64,000 bases of DNA from Balanoglossus misakiensis (lineage: Eukaryota; Hemichordata), in assembly GCA_040954595.2 (NCBI GenBank), contig CM082594.2, forward strand, positions 5,952,001 to 6,016,000, written 5' to 3'. Position numbers and translations under genes: made by a program. The first letter of the stretch is position 1, and every line of letters starts with the position of its first letter. The notes beneath the pieces are model-generated. The model did no database searches and was not told the origin of the DNA. It worked only from the letters and a program-made list of their open reading frames with translations. Positions 1-12,900 of the stretch are shown here, in pieces.

Positions 1-969
1 GAAGATGAAACCAGCAAGCTGCCCCATCAGAGTCTGCTGTTTAGTTTATAGCTACGGTAGGCCTAAGCTCCATCTCAAAACCGCCTTTAGTATAAAGGTA
101 TGATTGAAAAATAATAATAATAAATGGGTCCGAACAGCTTCCAACGTTTGGAATATACGGGTACGCAATAGTCTCAGAAGAGGTTTACTTATAAGATGCT
201 GCCTCCACAAAATAACAAGAATTCAAAGTTTACATTTGAGACCAGATATCATTTAAATAGTCTACAGTCGTCTCCTTGTGTAAGAGCAGTTAGGGTTTAT
301 TTAGCATGAACGTTCATATTTGATGGGGTGTAAACAAGTAGCCGCGATTTCTTTTGCAAACTAAATCTTAAAGTCGCTCCAGAAATGTAATAATTTTGAA
401 CATGGTTCTATTTGACGAGGATTGGATTTTCGAAAGGGTATGCATCTTAATCTAATTATAGTGGATGTCTGTCTGAATGGTCGGAAAGTTCAATTTTTTT
501 ATTGCATGTGCACAGTATAGTGTAGTATTTCGCTGGAAGAGGCTGGTTGGTTGGTTGTGGCTTAAAACTGAAAATGTGCTACATTTATGTCCGTGCACCA
601 GTTATAGGTACAAGTTTACGTACTTGTCGATTTTCACACAATGTACGATTGAACCAGGTGTATACCACATTGTGTCATATGACAATTTGCAGGTACGTCT
701 AAACCCACAGTTTTAAAAGGTTTGAGACCAAACAGTGTACAATACACTTGATAACACTGAGTGTGGTTGTTAAGTAGTTACGTGTATATCTTTAAGCAAA
801 ACGCACTTTTGAGAATCACATTATCACAGTGTACATAAACGGAATTTTGGTGACTGCTGTTGTAAACCATTTTAAGCTTTGATGGTGGAAATAAAAAAGT
901 TATCTTGCCAAGAACGTTGTCGTACGGCGTGGTTTAATATTTCAGTATAAAAGTGTCTTATCTGCCAGT
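1..969. other. Unannotated flank left of the satellite
   Basis: No gene, RNA or mobile element can be recognised here. A 79-codon open frame at 477-716 has no recognisable motif, and its composition fits chance. The sequence is moderately AT-rich and unique in appearance. It ends abruptly at the first satellite-related bases at about 970. Confidence 0.6.
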
Positions 970-1108
970 GAAAATTCCCAAAGTCGAAAAATTGTCATTT
1001 TTGGATGATTTTCATGAGCAATAACCCATGATTTTTTGTCAAAATCGGCCAAATTTCGAAAATTCCCAAAGTTGAAAAATTGTCATTTTTGGATGATTTT
1101 CATGAGCT
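970..1108 (+). repeat. Left-edge ancestral-type satellite monomers
   Basis: A partial monomer (970-1,020) and one full 88-bp monomer (1,021-1,108) of a second type. They share the block GAAAAATTGTCATTTTTGG through ATAACCCATG with the main array. The rest differs: TTTTTTGTCAAAATCGGCC and AAATTTCGAAAATTCCCAAAG replace the main-array bases. The length is also 88 bp, so the two types are alternative versions of one repeat unit. Confidence 0.9.
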
Positions 1109-2125
1109 ATAACCCATGGTTTTTTCAAAAAAATGAAGAAATTTTGATATTTCGCAAAGTCGAAAAATTGTCATTTTTGGATGATTTTCATGAGCTATAA
1201 CCCATGGTTTTTTCAAAAAAATGAAGAAATTTTGATATTTCGCAAAGTCGAAAAATTGTCATTTTTGGATGATTTTCATGAGCTATAACCCATGGTTTTT
1301 TCAAAAAAATGAAGAAATTTCGATATTTCGCAAAGTCGAAAAATTGTCATTTTTGGATGATTTTCATGAGCTATAACCCATGGTTTTTTCAAAAAAATGA
1401 AGAAATTTTGATATTTCGCAAAGTCGAAAAATTGTCATTTTTGGATGATTTTCATGAGCTATAACCCATGGTTTTTTCAAAAAAATGAAGAAATTTTGAT
1501 ATTTCGCAAAGTCGAAAAATTGTCATTTTTGGATGATTTTCATGAGCTATAACCCATGGTTTTTTCAAAAAAATGAAGAAATTTCGATATTTCGCAAAGT
1601 CGAAAAATTGTCATTTTTGGATGATTTTCATGAGCTATAACCCATGGTTTTTCAAAAAAATGAAGAAATTTTGATATTTCGCAAAGTCGAAAAATTGTCA
1701 TTTTTGGATGATTTTCATGAGCTATAACCCATGGTTTTTTCAAAAAAATGAAGAAATTTTGATATTTCGCAAAGTCGAAAAATTGTCATTTTTGGATGAT
1801 TTTCATGAGCTATAACCCATGGTTTTTTCAAAAAAATGAAGAAATTTCGATATTTCGCAAAGTCGAAAAATCGTCATTTTTGGATGATTTTCATGAGCTA
1901 TAACCCATGGTTTTTTCAAAAAAATGAAGAAATTTTGATATTTCGCAAAGTCGAAAAATCGTCATTTTTGGATGATTTTCATGAGCTATAACCCATGGTT
2001 TTTTCAAAAAAATGAAGAAATTTTGATATTTCGCAAAGTCGAAAAATTGTCATTTTTGGATGATTTTCATGAGCTATAACCCATGGTTTTTTCAAAAAAA
2101 TGAAGAAATTTTGATATTTCGCAAA

Positions 2126-4170
2126 GTCGAGAAATTGTCATTTTTGGATGATTTTCATGAGCTATAACCCATGGTTTTTTCAAAAAAATGAAGAAATTTT
2201 GATATTTCGCAAAGTCGAGAAATTGTCATTTTTGGATGATTTTCATGAGCTATAACCCATGGTTTTTTCAAAAAAATGAAGAAATTTTGATATTTCGCAA
2301 AGTCGAGAAATTGTGATTTTTGGATGATTTTCATGAGCTATAACCCATGGTTTTTTCAAAAAAATGAAGAAATTTTGATATTTCGCAAAGTCGAGAAATT
2401 GTCATTTTTGGATGATTTTCATGAGCTATAACCCATGGTTTTTTCAAAAAAATGAAGAAATTTCGATATTTCGCAAAGTCGAAAAATTGTCATTTTTGGA
2501 TGATTTTCATGAGCTATAACCCATGGTTTTTTCAAAAAAATGAAGAAATTTTGATATTTCGCAAAGTCGAAAAATTGTCAATTTTGGATGATTTTCATGA
2601 GCTATAACCCATGGTTTTCTCCAAAAAAATGAAGAAATTTTGATATTTCGCAAAGTCGAAAAATTGTCATTTTTGGATGATTTTCATGAGCTATAACCCA
2701 TGGTTTTTTCAAAAAAATGAAGAAATTTCGATATTTCGCAAAGTCGAAAAATTGTCATTTTTGGATGATTTTCATGAGCTATAACCCATGGTTTTTTCAA
2801 AAAAATGAAGAAATTTTGATATTTCGCAAAGTCGAAAAATTGTCAATTTTGGATGATTTTCATGAGCTATAACCCATGGTTTTCTCCAAAAAAATGAAGA
2901 AATTTTGATATTTCGCAAAGTCGAAAAATTGTCATTTTTGGATGATTTTCATGAGCTATAACCCATGGTTTTTTCAAAAAAATGAAGAAATTTCGATATT
3001 TCGCAAAGTCGAAAAATTTTCATTTTTGGATGATTTTCATGAGCTTTAACCCATGGTTTTTTCAAAAAAATGAAGAAATTTCGATATTTCGCAAAGTCGA
3101 AAAATTGTCATTTTTGGATGATTTTCATGAGCTTTAACCCATGGTTTTTTCAAAAAAATGAAGAAATTTCGATATTTCGCAAAGTCGAAAAATTGTCATT
3201 TTTGGATGATTTTCATGAGCTATAACCCATGGTTTTTTCAAAAAAATGAAGAAATTTCGATATTTCGCAAAGTCGAAAAATTGTCATTTTTGGATGATTT
3301 TCATGAGCTATAACCCATGGTTTTTTCAAAAAAATGAAGAAATTTCGATATTTCGCAAAGTCGAAAAATTGTCATTTTTGGATGATTTTCATGAGCTATA
3401 ACCCATGGTTTTTTCAAAAAAATGAAGAAATTTCGATATTTCGCAAAGTCGAAAAATTGTCATTTTTGGATGATTTTCATGAGCGATAACCCATGGTTTT
3501 TTCAAAAAAATGAAGAAATTTCGATATTTCGCAAAGTCGAAAAATTGTCATTTTTGGATGATTTTCATGAGCTATAACCCATGGTTTTTTCAAAAAAATG
3601 AAGAAATTTTGATATTTCGCAAAGTCGAAAAATTGTCATTTTTGGATGATTTTCATGAGCTATAACCCATGGTTTTTTCAAAAAAATGAAGAAATTTTGA
3701 TATTTCGCAAAGTCGAAAAATTGTCAATTTTGGATGATTTTCATGAGCTATAACCCATGGTTTTTTTTCCAAAAAAATGAAGAAATTTTGATATTTCGCA
3801 AAGTCGAAAAATTGTCAATTTTGGATGATTTTCATGAGCTATAACCCATGGTTTTTTTTCCAAAAAAATGAAGAAATTTTGATATTTCGCAAAGTCGAAA
3901 AATTGTCATTTTTGGATGATTTTCATGAGCTATAACCCATGGTTTTTTCAAAAAAATGAAGAAATTTTGATATTTCGCAAAGTCGAGAAATTGTCATTTT
4001 TGGATGATTTTCATGAGCTATAACCCATGGTTTTTTCAAAAAAATGAAGAAATTTTGATATTTCGCAAAGTCGAGAAATTGTCATTTTTGGATGATTTTC
4101 ATGAGCTATAACCCATGGTTTTTTCAAAAAAATGAAGAAATTTTGATATTTCGCAAAGTCGAGAAATTGT
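2126..4170. repeat. Paired runs of the GTCGAGAAATTG satellite variant
   Basis: Four consecutive monomers (at 2,126, 2,214, 2,302 and 2,390) and, about 21 monomers later, three consecutive monomers (at about 3,982, 4,070 and 4,158) carry GTCGAGAAATTG in place of GTCGAAAAATTG. The variant was not seen elsewhere in the array. Local amplification followed by a larger duplication explains this. Confidence 0.75.
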
Positions 4171-4870
4171 CATTTTTGGATGATTTTCATGAGCTATAAC
4201 CCATGGTTTTTTCAAAAAAATGAAGAAATTTCGATATTTCGCAAAGTCGAAAAATTGTCATTTTTGGATGATTTTCATGAGCTATAACCCATGGTTTTTT
4301 TCAAAAAAATGAAGAAATTTCGATATTTCGCAAAGTCGAAAAATTGTCATTTTTGGATGATTTTCATGAGCTATAACCCATGGTTTTTTCAAAAAAATGA
4401 AGAAATTTTGATATTTCGCAAAGTCGAAAAATTGTCATTTTTGGATGATTTTCATGAGCTATAACCCATGGTTTTTTCAAAAAAATGAAGAAATATTGAT
4501 ATTTCGCAAAGTCGAAAAATTGTCATTTTTGGATGATTTTCATGAGCTATAACCCATGGTTTTTTCAAAAAAATGAAGAAATTTTGATATTTCGCAAAGT
4601 CGAAAAATTGTCATTTTTGGATGATTTTCGTGAGCTATAACCCATGGTTTTTTCAAAAAAATGAAGAAATTTTGATATTTCGCAAAGTCGAAAAATTGTC
4701 ATTTTTGGATGATTTTCGTGAGCTATAACCCATGGTTTTTTCAAAAAAATGAAGAAATTTTGATATTTCGCAAAGTCGAAAAATTGTCATTTTTGGATGA
4801 TTTTCGTGAGCTATAACCCATGGTTTTTTCAAAAAAATGAAGAAATTTTGATATTTCGCAAAGTCGAAAA

Positions 4871-6995
4871 ATTGTCAATTTTGGATGATTTTCATGAGCT
4901 ATAACCCATGGTTTTTTCAAAAAAATGAAGAAATTTTGATATTTCGCAAAGTCGAAAAATTGTCATTTTTGGATGATTTTCATGAGCTATAACCCATGGT
5001 TTTTTCAAAAAAATGAAGAAATTTTGATATTTCGCAAAGTCAAAAAATTGTCATTTTTGGATGATTTTCATGAGCTATAACCCATGGTTTTTTCAAAAAA
5101 ATGAAGAAATTTTGATATTTCGCAAAGTCGAAAAATTGTCATTTTTGGATGATTTTCATGAGCTATAACCCATGTTTTTTTCAAAAAAATGAAGAAATTT
5201 TGATATTTCGCAAAGTCGAAAAATTGTGATTTTTGGATGATTTTCATGAGCTATAACCCATGGTTTTTTCAAAAAAATGAAGAAATTTTGATATTTCGCA
5301 AAGTCGAAAAATTGTCAATTTTGGATGATTTTCATGAGCTATAACCCATGGTTTTTTCAAAAAAATGAAGAAATTTTGATATTTCGCAAAGTCGAAAAAT
5401 TGTCATTTTTGGATGATTTTCATGAGCTATAACCCATGGTTTTTTCAAAAAAATGAAGAAATTTTGATATTTCGCAAAGTCAAAAAATTGTCATTTTTGG
5501 ATGATTTTCATGAGCTATAACCCATGGTTTTTTCAAAAAAATGAAGAAATTTTGATATTTCGCAAAGTCGAAAAATTGTCATTTTTGGATGATTTTCATG
5601 AGCTATAACCCATGGTTTTTTCAAAAAAATGAAGAAATTTTGATATTTCGCAAAGTCGAAAAATTGTGATTTTTGGATGATTTTCATGAGCTATAACCCA
5701 TGTTTTTTTCAAAAAAATGAAGAAATTTTGATATTTCGCAAAGTCGAAAAATTGTGATTTTTGGATGATTTTCATGAGCTATAACCCATGGTTTTTTCAA
5801 AAAAATGAAGAAATTTTGATATTTCGCAAAGTCGAAAAATTGTCAATTTTGGATGATTTTCATGAGCTATAACCCATGGTTTTTTCAAATAAATGAAGAA
5901 ATTTTGATATTTCGCAAAGTCGAAAAATTGTCATTTTTGGATGATTTTCATGAGCTATAACCCATGGTTTTTTCAAAAAAATGAAGAAATTTTGATATTT
6001 CGCAAAGTCAAAAAATTGTCATTTTTGGATGATTTTCATGAGCTATAACCCATGGTTTTTTCAAAAAAATGAAGAAATTTTGATATTTCGCAAAGTCGAA
6101 AAATTGTCATTTTTGGATGATTTTCATGAGCTATAACCCATGGTTTTTTCAAAAAAATGAAGAAATTTTGATATTTCGCAAAGTCAAAAAATTGTCATTT
6201 TTGGATGATTTTCATGAGCTATAACCCATGGTTTTTTCAAAAAAATGAAGAAATTTTGATATTTCGCAAAGTCGAAAAATTGTCATTTTTGGATGATTTT
6301 CATGAGCTATAACCCATGTTTTTTTCAAAAAAATGAAGAAATTTTGATATTTCGCAAAGTCGAAAAATTGTGATTTTTGGATGATTTTCATGAGCTATAA
6401 CCCATGGTTTTTTCAAAAAAATGAAGAAATTTTGATATTTCGCAAAGTCGAAAAATTGTCAATTTTGGATGATTTTCATGAGCTATAACCCATGGTTTTT
6501 TCAAAAAAATGAAGAAATTTTGATATTTCGCAAAGTCGAAAAATTGTCATTTTTGGATGATTTTCATGAGCTATAACCCATGGTTTTTTCAAAAAAATGA
6601 AGAAATTTTGATATTTCGCAAAGTCAAAAAATTGTCATTTTTGGATGATTTTCATGAGCTATAACCCATGGTTTTTTCAAAAAAATGAAGAAATTTTGAT
6701 ATTTCGCAAAGTCGAAAAATTGTCATTTTTGGATGATTTTCATGAGCTATAACCCATGGTTTTTTCAAAAAAATGAAGAAATTTTGATATTTCGCAAAGT
6801 CGAAAAATTGTCATTTTTGGATGATTTTCATGAGCTATAACCCATGTTTTTTTCAAAAAAATGAAGAAATTTTGATATTTCGCAAAGTCGAAAAATTGTC
6901 ATTTTTGGATGATTTTCATGAGCTATAACCCATGTTTTTTTCAAAAAAATGAAGAAATTTTGATATTTCGCAAAGTCGAAAAATTGTCAATTTTG
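4871..6995. repeat. Higher-order repeat blocks of 5, 6, 7 and 6 monomers
   Basis: Marker variants recur at whole multiples of 88 bp. The GTCAATTTT variant lies in monomers at about 4,871, 5,311, 5,839, 6,455 and 6,983, spaced 440, 528, 616 and 528 bp (5, 6, 7 and 6 monomers). The GTCAAAAAATTG variant lies at 5,041, 5,481, 6,009, 6,185 and 6,625, spaced 440, 528, 176 and 440 bp. CATGTTTTTTT and TTGTGATTTTT variants keep the same relative order in most blocks. This is a higher-order repeat with variable block length. Confidence 0.85.
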
Positions 6996-9861
6996 GATGA
7001 TTTTCATGAGCTATAACCCATGGTTTTTTCAAAAAAATGAAGAAATTTTGATATTTCGCAAAGTCGAAAAATTGTCATTTTTGGATGATTTTCATGAGCT
7101 ATAACCCATGGTTTTTTCAAAAAAATGAAGAAATTTTGATATTTCGCAAAGTCGAAAAATTGTCATTTTTGGATGATTTTCATGAGCTATAACCCATGGT
7201 TTTTTCAAAAAAATGAAGAAATTTTGATATTTCGCAAAGTCGAAAAATTGTCATTTTTGGATGATTTTCATGAGCTATAACCCATGGTTTTTTCAAAAAA
7301 ATGAAGAAATTTTGATATTTCGCAAAGTCGAAAAATTGTCATTTTTGGATGATTTTCATGAGCTATAACCCATGGTTTTTTCAAAAAAATGAAGAAATTT
7401 TGATATTTCGCAAAGTCGAAAAATTGTCATTTTTGGATGATTTTCATGAGCTATAACCCATGGTTTTTTCAAAAAAATGAAGAAATTTTGATATTTCGCA
7501 AAGTCGAAAAATTGTCATTTTTGGATGATTTTCATGAGCTATAACCCATGGTTTTTTCAAAAAAATGAAGAAATTTTGATATTTCGCAAAGTCGAAAAAT
7601 TGTCATTTTTGGATGATTTTCATGAGCTATAACCCATGGTTTTTTCAAAAAAATGAAGAAATTTTGATATTTCGCAAAGTCGAAAAATTGTCATTTTTGG
7701 ATGATTTTCATGAGCTATAACCCATGGTTTTTTCAAAAAAATGAAGAAATTTTGATATTTCGCAAAGTCGAAAAATTGTCAATTTTGGATGATTTTCATG
7801 AGCTATAACCCATGGTTTTTTCAAAAAAATGAAGAAATTTTGATATTTCGCAAAGTCGAAAAATTGTCATTTTTGGATGATTTTCATGAGCTATAACCCA
7901 TGGTTTTTTCAAAAAAATGAAGAAATTTTGATATTTCGCAAAGTCGAAAAATTGTCATTTTTGGATGATTTTCATGAGCTATAACCCATGGTTTTTTCAA
8001 AAAAATGAAGAAATTTTGATATTTCGCAAAGTCGAAAAATTGTCATTTTTGGATGATTTTCATGAGCTATAACCCATGGTTTTTTCAAAAAAATGAAGAA
8101 ATTTCGATATTTCGCAAAGTCGAAAAATTGTCATTTTTGGATGATTTTCATGAGCTATAACCCATGGTTTTTTCAAAAAAATGAAGAAATTTCGATATTT
8201 CGCAAAGTCGAAAAATTGTCATTTTTGGATGATTTTCATGAGCTATAACCCATGGTTTTTTCAAAAAAATGAAGAAATTTCGATATTTCGCAAAGTCGAA
8301 AAATTGTCATTTTTGGATGATTTTCATGAGCTATAACCCATGGTTTTTTCAAAAAAATGAAGAAATTTTGATATTTCGCAAAGTCGAAAAATTGTCATTT
8401 TTGGATGATTTTCATGAGCTATAACCCATGGTTTTTTCAAAAAAATGAAGAAATTTTGATATTTCGCAAAGTCGAAAAATTGTCATTTTTGGATGATTTT
8501 CATGAGCTATAACCCATGGTTTTTTCAAAAAAATGAAGAAATTTTGATATTTCGCAAAGTCGAAAAATTGTCATTTTTGGATGATTTTCATGAGCTATAA
8601 CCCATGGTTTTTTCAAAAAAATGAAGAAATTTTGATATTTCGCAAAGTCGAAAAATTGTCATTTTTGGATGATTTTCATGAGCTATAACCCATGGTTTTT
8701 TCAAAAAAATGAAGAAATTTTGATATTTCGCAAAGTCGAAAAATTGTCATTTTTGGATGATTTTCATGAGCTATAACCCATGGTTTTTTCAAAAAAATGA
8801 AGAAATTTTGATATTTCGCAAAGTCGAAAAATTGTCATTTTTGGATGATTTTCATGAGCTATAACCCATGGTTTTTTCAAAAAAATGAAGAAATTTTGAT
8901 ATTTCGCAAAGTCGAAAAATTGTCATTTTTGGATGATTTTCATGAGCTATAACCCATGGTTTTTTCAAAAAAATGAAGAAATTTTGATATTTCGCAAAGT
9001 CGAAAAATTGTCATTTTTGGATGATTTTCATGAGCTATAACCCATGGTTTTTTCAAAAAAATGAAGAAATTTTGATATTTCGCAAAGTCGAAAAATTGTC
9101 ATTTTTGGATGATTTTCATGAGCTATAACCCATGGTTTTTTCAAAAAAATGAAGAAATTTTGATATTTCGCAAAGTCGAAAAATTGTCATTTTTGGATGA
9201 TTTTCATGAGCTATAACCCATGGTTTTTTCAAAAAAATGAAGAAATTTTGATATTTCGCAAAGTCGAAAAATTGTCATTTTTGGATGATTTTCATGAGCT
9301 ATAACCCATGTTTTTTTCAAAAAAATGAAGAAATTTTGATATTTCGCAAAGTCGAAAAATTGTCATTTTTGGATGATTTTCATGAGCTATAACCCATGGT
9401 TTTTTCAAAAAAATGAAGAAATTTTGATATTTCGCAAAGTCGAAAAATTGTCATTTTTGGATGATTTTCATGAGCTATAACCCATGTTTTTTTCAAAAAA
9501 ATGAAGAAATTTTGATATTTCGCAAAGTCGAAAAATTGTGATTTTTGGATGATTTTCATGAGCTATAACCCATGTTTTTTTCAAAAAAATGAAGAAATTT
9601 TGATATTTCGCAAAGTCGAAAAATTGTGATTTTTGGATGATTTTCATGAGCTATAACCCATGGTTTTTTCAAAAAAATGAAGAAATTTTGATATTTCGCA
9701 AAGTCGAAAAATTGTCAATTTTGGATGATTTTCATGAGCTATAACCCATGGTTTTTTCAAAAAAATGAAGAAATTTTGATATTTCGCAAAGTCGAAAAAT
9801 TGTCAATTTTGGATGATTTTCATGAGCTATAACCCATGGTTTTTTCAAAAAAATGAAGAAA

Positions 9862-9961
9862 NNNNNNNNNNNNNNNNNNNNNNNNNNNNNNNNNNNNNNN
9901 NNNNNNNNNNNNNNNNNNNNNNNNNNNNNNNNNNNNNNNNNNNNNNNNNNNNNNNNNNNNN
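9862..9961. other. Assembly gap of 100 Ns inside the satellite
   Basis: Exactly 100 unknown bases lie inside the array, the conventional placeholder for a gap of unknown size. The monomers just to the right (9,962-10,400) carry an unusual number of one-base indels and substitutions, as expected at a low-quality contig end. The true number of monomers cannot be read from this assembly. Confidence 0.97.
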
Positions 9962-12900
9962 CATGAGCTATAACCCATGGTATTTTCAAAAAAATGAAGC
10001 AAATTTGATATTTCGCAAAGTCGAAAATTGTCAATTTTTGGATGATTTTCATGAGCTATAACCCATGGTTTTTTCAAAAAAATGAAGAAATTTTGATATT
10101 TCGCAAAGTCGAAAATTGTCATTTTTGGATGATTTTCATGAGCTATAACCCATGTTTTTTCAAAAAATGAAGAAATTTTGATATTTCGCAAAGTCGAAAA
10201 ATTGTCATTTTTGGATGATTTTCATGAGCTATAACCCATGGTTTTTTCAAAAAAATGAAGAAATTTTGATATTTCGCAAAGTCGAAAAATTGTCATTTTT
10301 GGATGATTTTCATGAGCTATAACCCATGGTTTTTTCAAAAAAATGAAGAAATTTTGATATTTCGCAAAGTCGAAAAATTGTCATTTTGGATGATTTTCAT
10401 GAGCTATAACCCATGGTTTTTTCAAAAAAATGAAGAAATTTTGATATTTCGCAAAGTCGAAAAATTGTCATTTTTGGATGATTTTCATGAGCTATAACCC
10501 ATGGTTTTTTCAAAAAAATGAAGAAATTTTGATATTTCGCAAAGTCGAAAAATTGTCATTTTTGGATGATTTTCATGAGCTATAACCCATGGTTTTTTCA
10601 AAAAAATGAAGAAATTTTGATATTTCGCAAAGTCGAAAAATTGTCATTTTTGGATGATTTTCATGAGCTATAACCCATGGTTTTTTCAAAAAAATGAAGA
10701 AATTTTGATATTTCGCAAAGTCGAAAAATTGTCATTTTTGGATGATTTTCATGAGCTATAACCCATGGTTTTTTCAAAAAAATGAAGAAATTTTGATATT
10801 TCGCAAAGTCGAAAAATTGTCATTTTTGGATGATTTTCATGAGCTATAACCCATGGTTTTTTTCAAAAAAATGAAGAAATTTTGATATTTCGCAAAGTCG
10901 AAAAATTGTCATTTTTGGATGATTTTCATGAGCTATAACCCATGGTTTTTTCAAAAAAATGAAGAAATTTTGATATTTCGCAAAGTCGAAAAATTGTCAT
11001 TTTTGGATGATTTTCATGAGCTATAACCCATGGTTTTTTCAAAAAAATGAAGAAATTTTGATATTTCGCAAAGTCGAAAAATTGTCATTTTTGGATGATT
11101 TTCATGAGCTATAACCCATGGTTTTTTCAAAAAAATGAAGAAATTTTGATATTTCGCAAAGTCGAAAAATTGTCATTTTTGGATGATTTTCATGAGCTAT
11201 AACCCATGGTTTTTTCAAAAAAATGAAGAAATTTTGATATTTCGCAAAGTCGAAAAATTGTCATTTTTGGATGATTTTCATGAGCTATAACCCATGGTTT
11301 TTTCAAAAAAATGAAGAAATTTTGATATTTCGCAAAGTCGAAAAATTGTCATTTTTGGATGATTTTCATGAGCTATAACCCATGGTTTTTTCAAAAAAAT
11401 GAAGAAATTTTGATATTTCGCAAAGTCGAAAAATTGTCATTTTTGGATGATTTTCATGAGCTATAACCCATGGTTTTTTCAAAAAAATGAAGAAATTTTG
11501 ATATTTCGCAAAGTCGAAAAATTGTCATTTTTGGATGATTTTCATGAGCTATAACCCATGTTTTTTTCAAAAAAATGAAGAAATTTTGATATTTCGCAAA
11601 GTCGAAAAATTGTGATTTTTGGATGATTTTCATGAGCTATAACCCATGGTTTTTTCAAAAAAATGAAGAAATTTTGATATTTCGCAAAGTCGAAAAATTG
11701 TCATTTTTGGATGATTTTCATGAGCTATAACCCATGGTTTTTTCAAAAAAATGAAGAAATTTTGATATTTCGCAAAGTCGAAAAATTGTCATTTTTGGAT
11801 GATTTTCATGAGCTATAACCCATGGTTTTTTCAAAAAAATGAAGAAATTTTGATATTTCGCAAAGTCGAAAAATTGTCATTTTTGGATGATTTTCATGAG
11901 CTATAACCCATGGTTTTTTCAAAAAAATGAAGAAATTTTGATATTTCGCAAAGTCGAAAAATTGTCAATTTTGGATGATTTTCATGAGCTATAACCCATG
12001 GTTTTTTCAAAAAAATGAAGAAATTTTGATATTTCGCAAAGTCGAAAAATTGTCATTTTTGGATGATTTTCATGAGCTATAACCCATGGTTTTTTCAAAA
12101 AAATGAAGAAATTTTGATATTTCGCAAAGTCGAAAAATTGTCATTTTTGGATGATTTTCATGAGCTATAACCCATGGTTTTTTCAAAAAAATGAAGAAAT
12201 TTTGATATTTCGCAAAGTCGAAAAATTGTCATTTTTGGATGATTTTCATGAGCTATAACCCATGGTTTTTTCAAAAAATGAAGAAATTTTGATATTTCGC
12301 AAAGTCGAAAATTGTCATTTTTGGATGATTTTCATGAGCTATAACCCATGTTTTTTTCAAAAAAATGAAGAAATTTTGATATTTCGCAAAGTCGAAAAAT
12401 TGTCATTTTTGGATGATTTTCATGAGCTATAACCCATGTTTTTTTCAAAAAAATGAAGAAATTTTGATATTTCGCAAAGTCGAAAAATTGTCATTTTTGG
12501 ATGATTTTCATGAGCTATAACCCATGGTTTTTTCAAAAAAATGAAGAAATTTTGATATTTCGCAAAGTCGAAAAATTGTCATTTTTGGATGATTTTCATG
12601 AGCTATAACCCATGGTTTTTTCAAAAAAATGAAGAAATTTTGATATTTCGCAAAGTCGAAAAATTGTCATTTTTGGATGATTTTCATGAGCTATAACCCA
12701 TGGTTTTTTCAAAAAAATGAAGAAATTTTGATATTTCGCAAAGTCGAAAAATTGTCATTTTTGGATGATTTTCATGAGCTATAACCCATGGTTTTTTCAA
12801 AAAAATGAAGAAATTTTGATATTTCGCAAAGTCGAAAAATTGTCATTTTTGGATGATTTTCATGAGCTATAACCCATGGTTTTTTCAAAAAATGAAGAAA

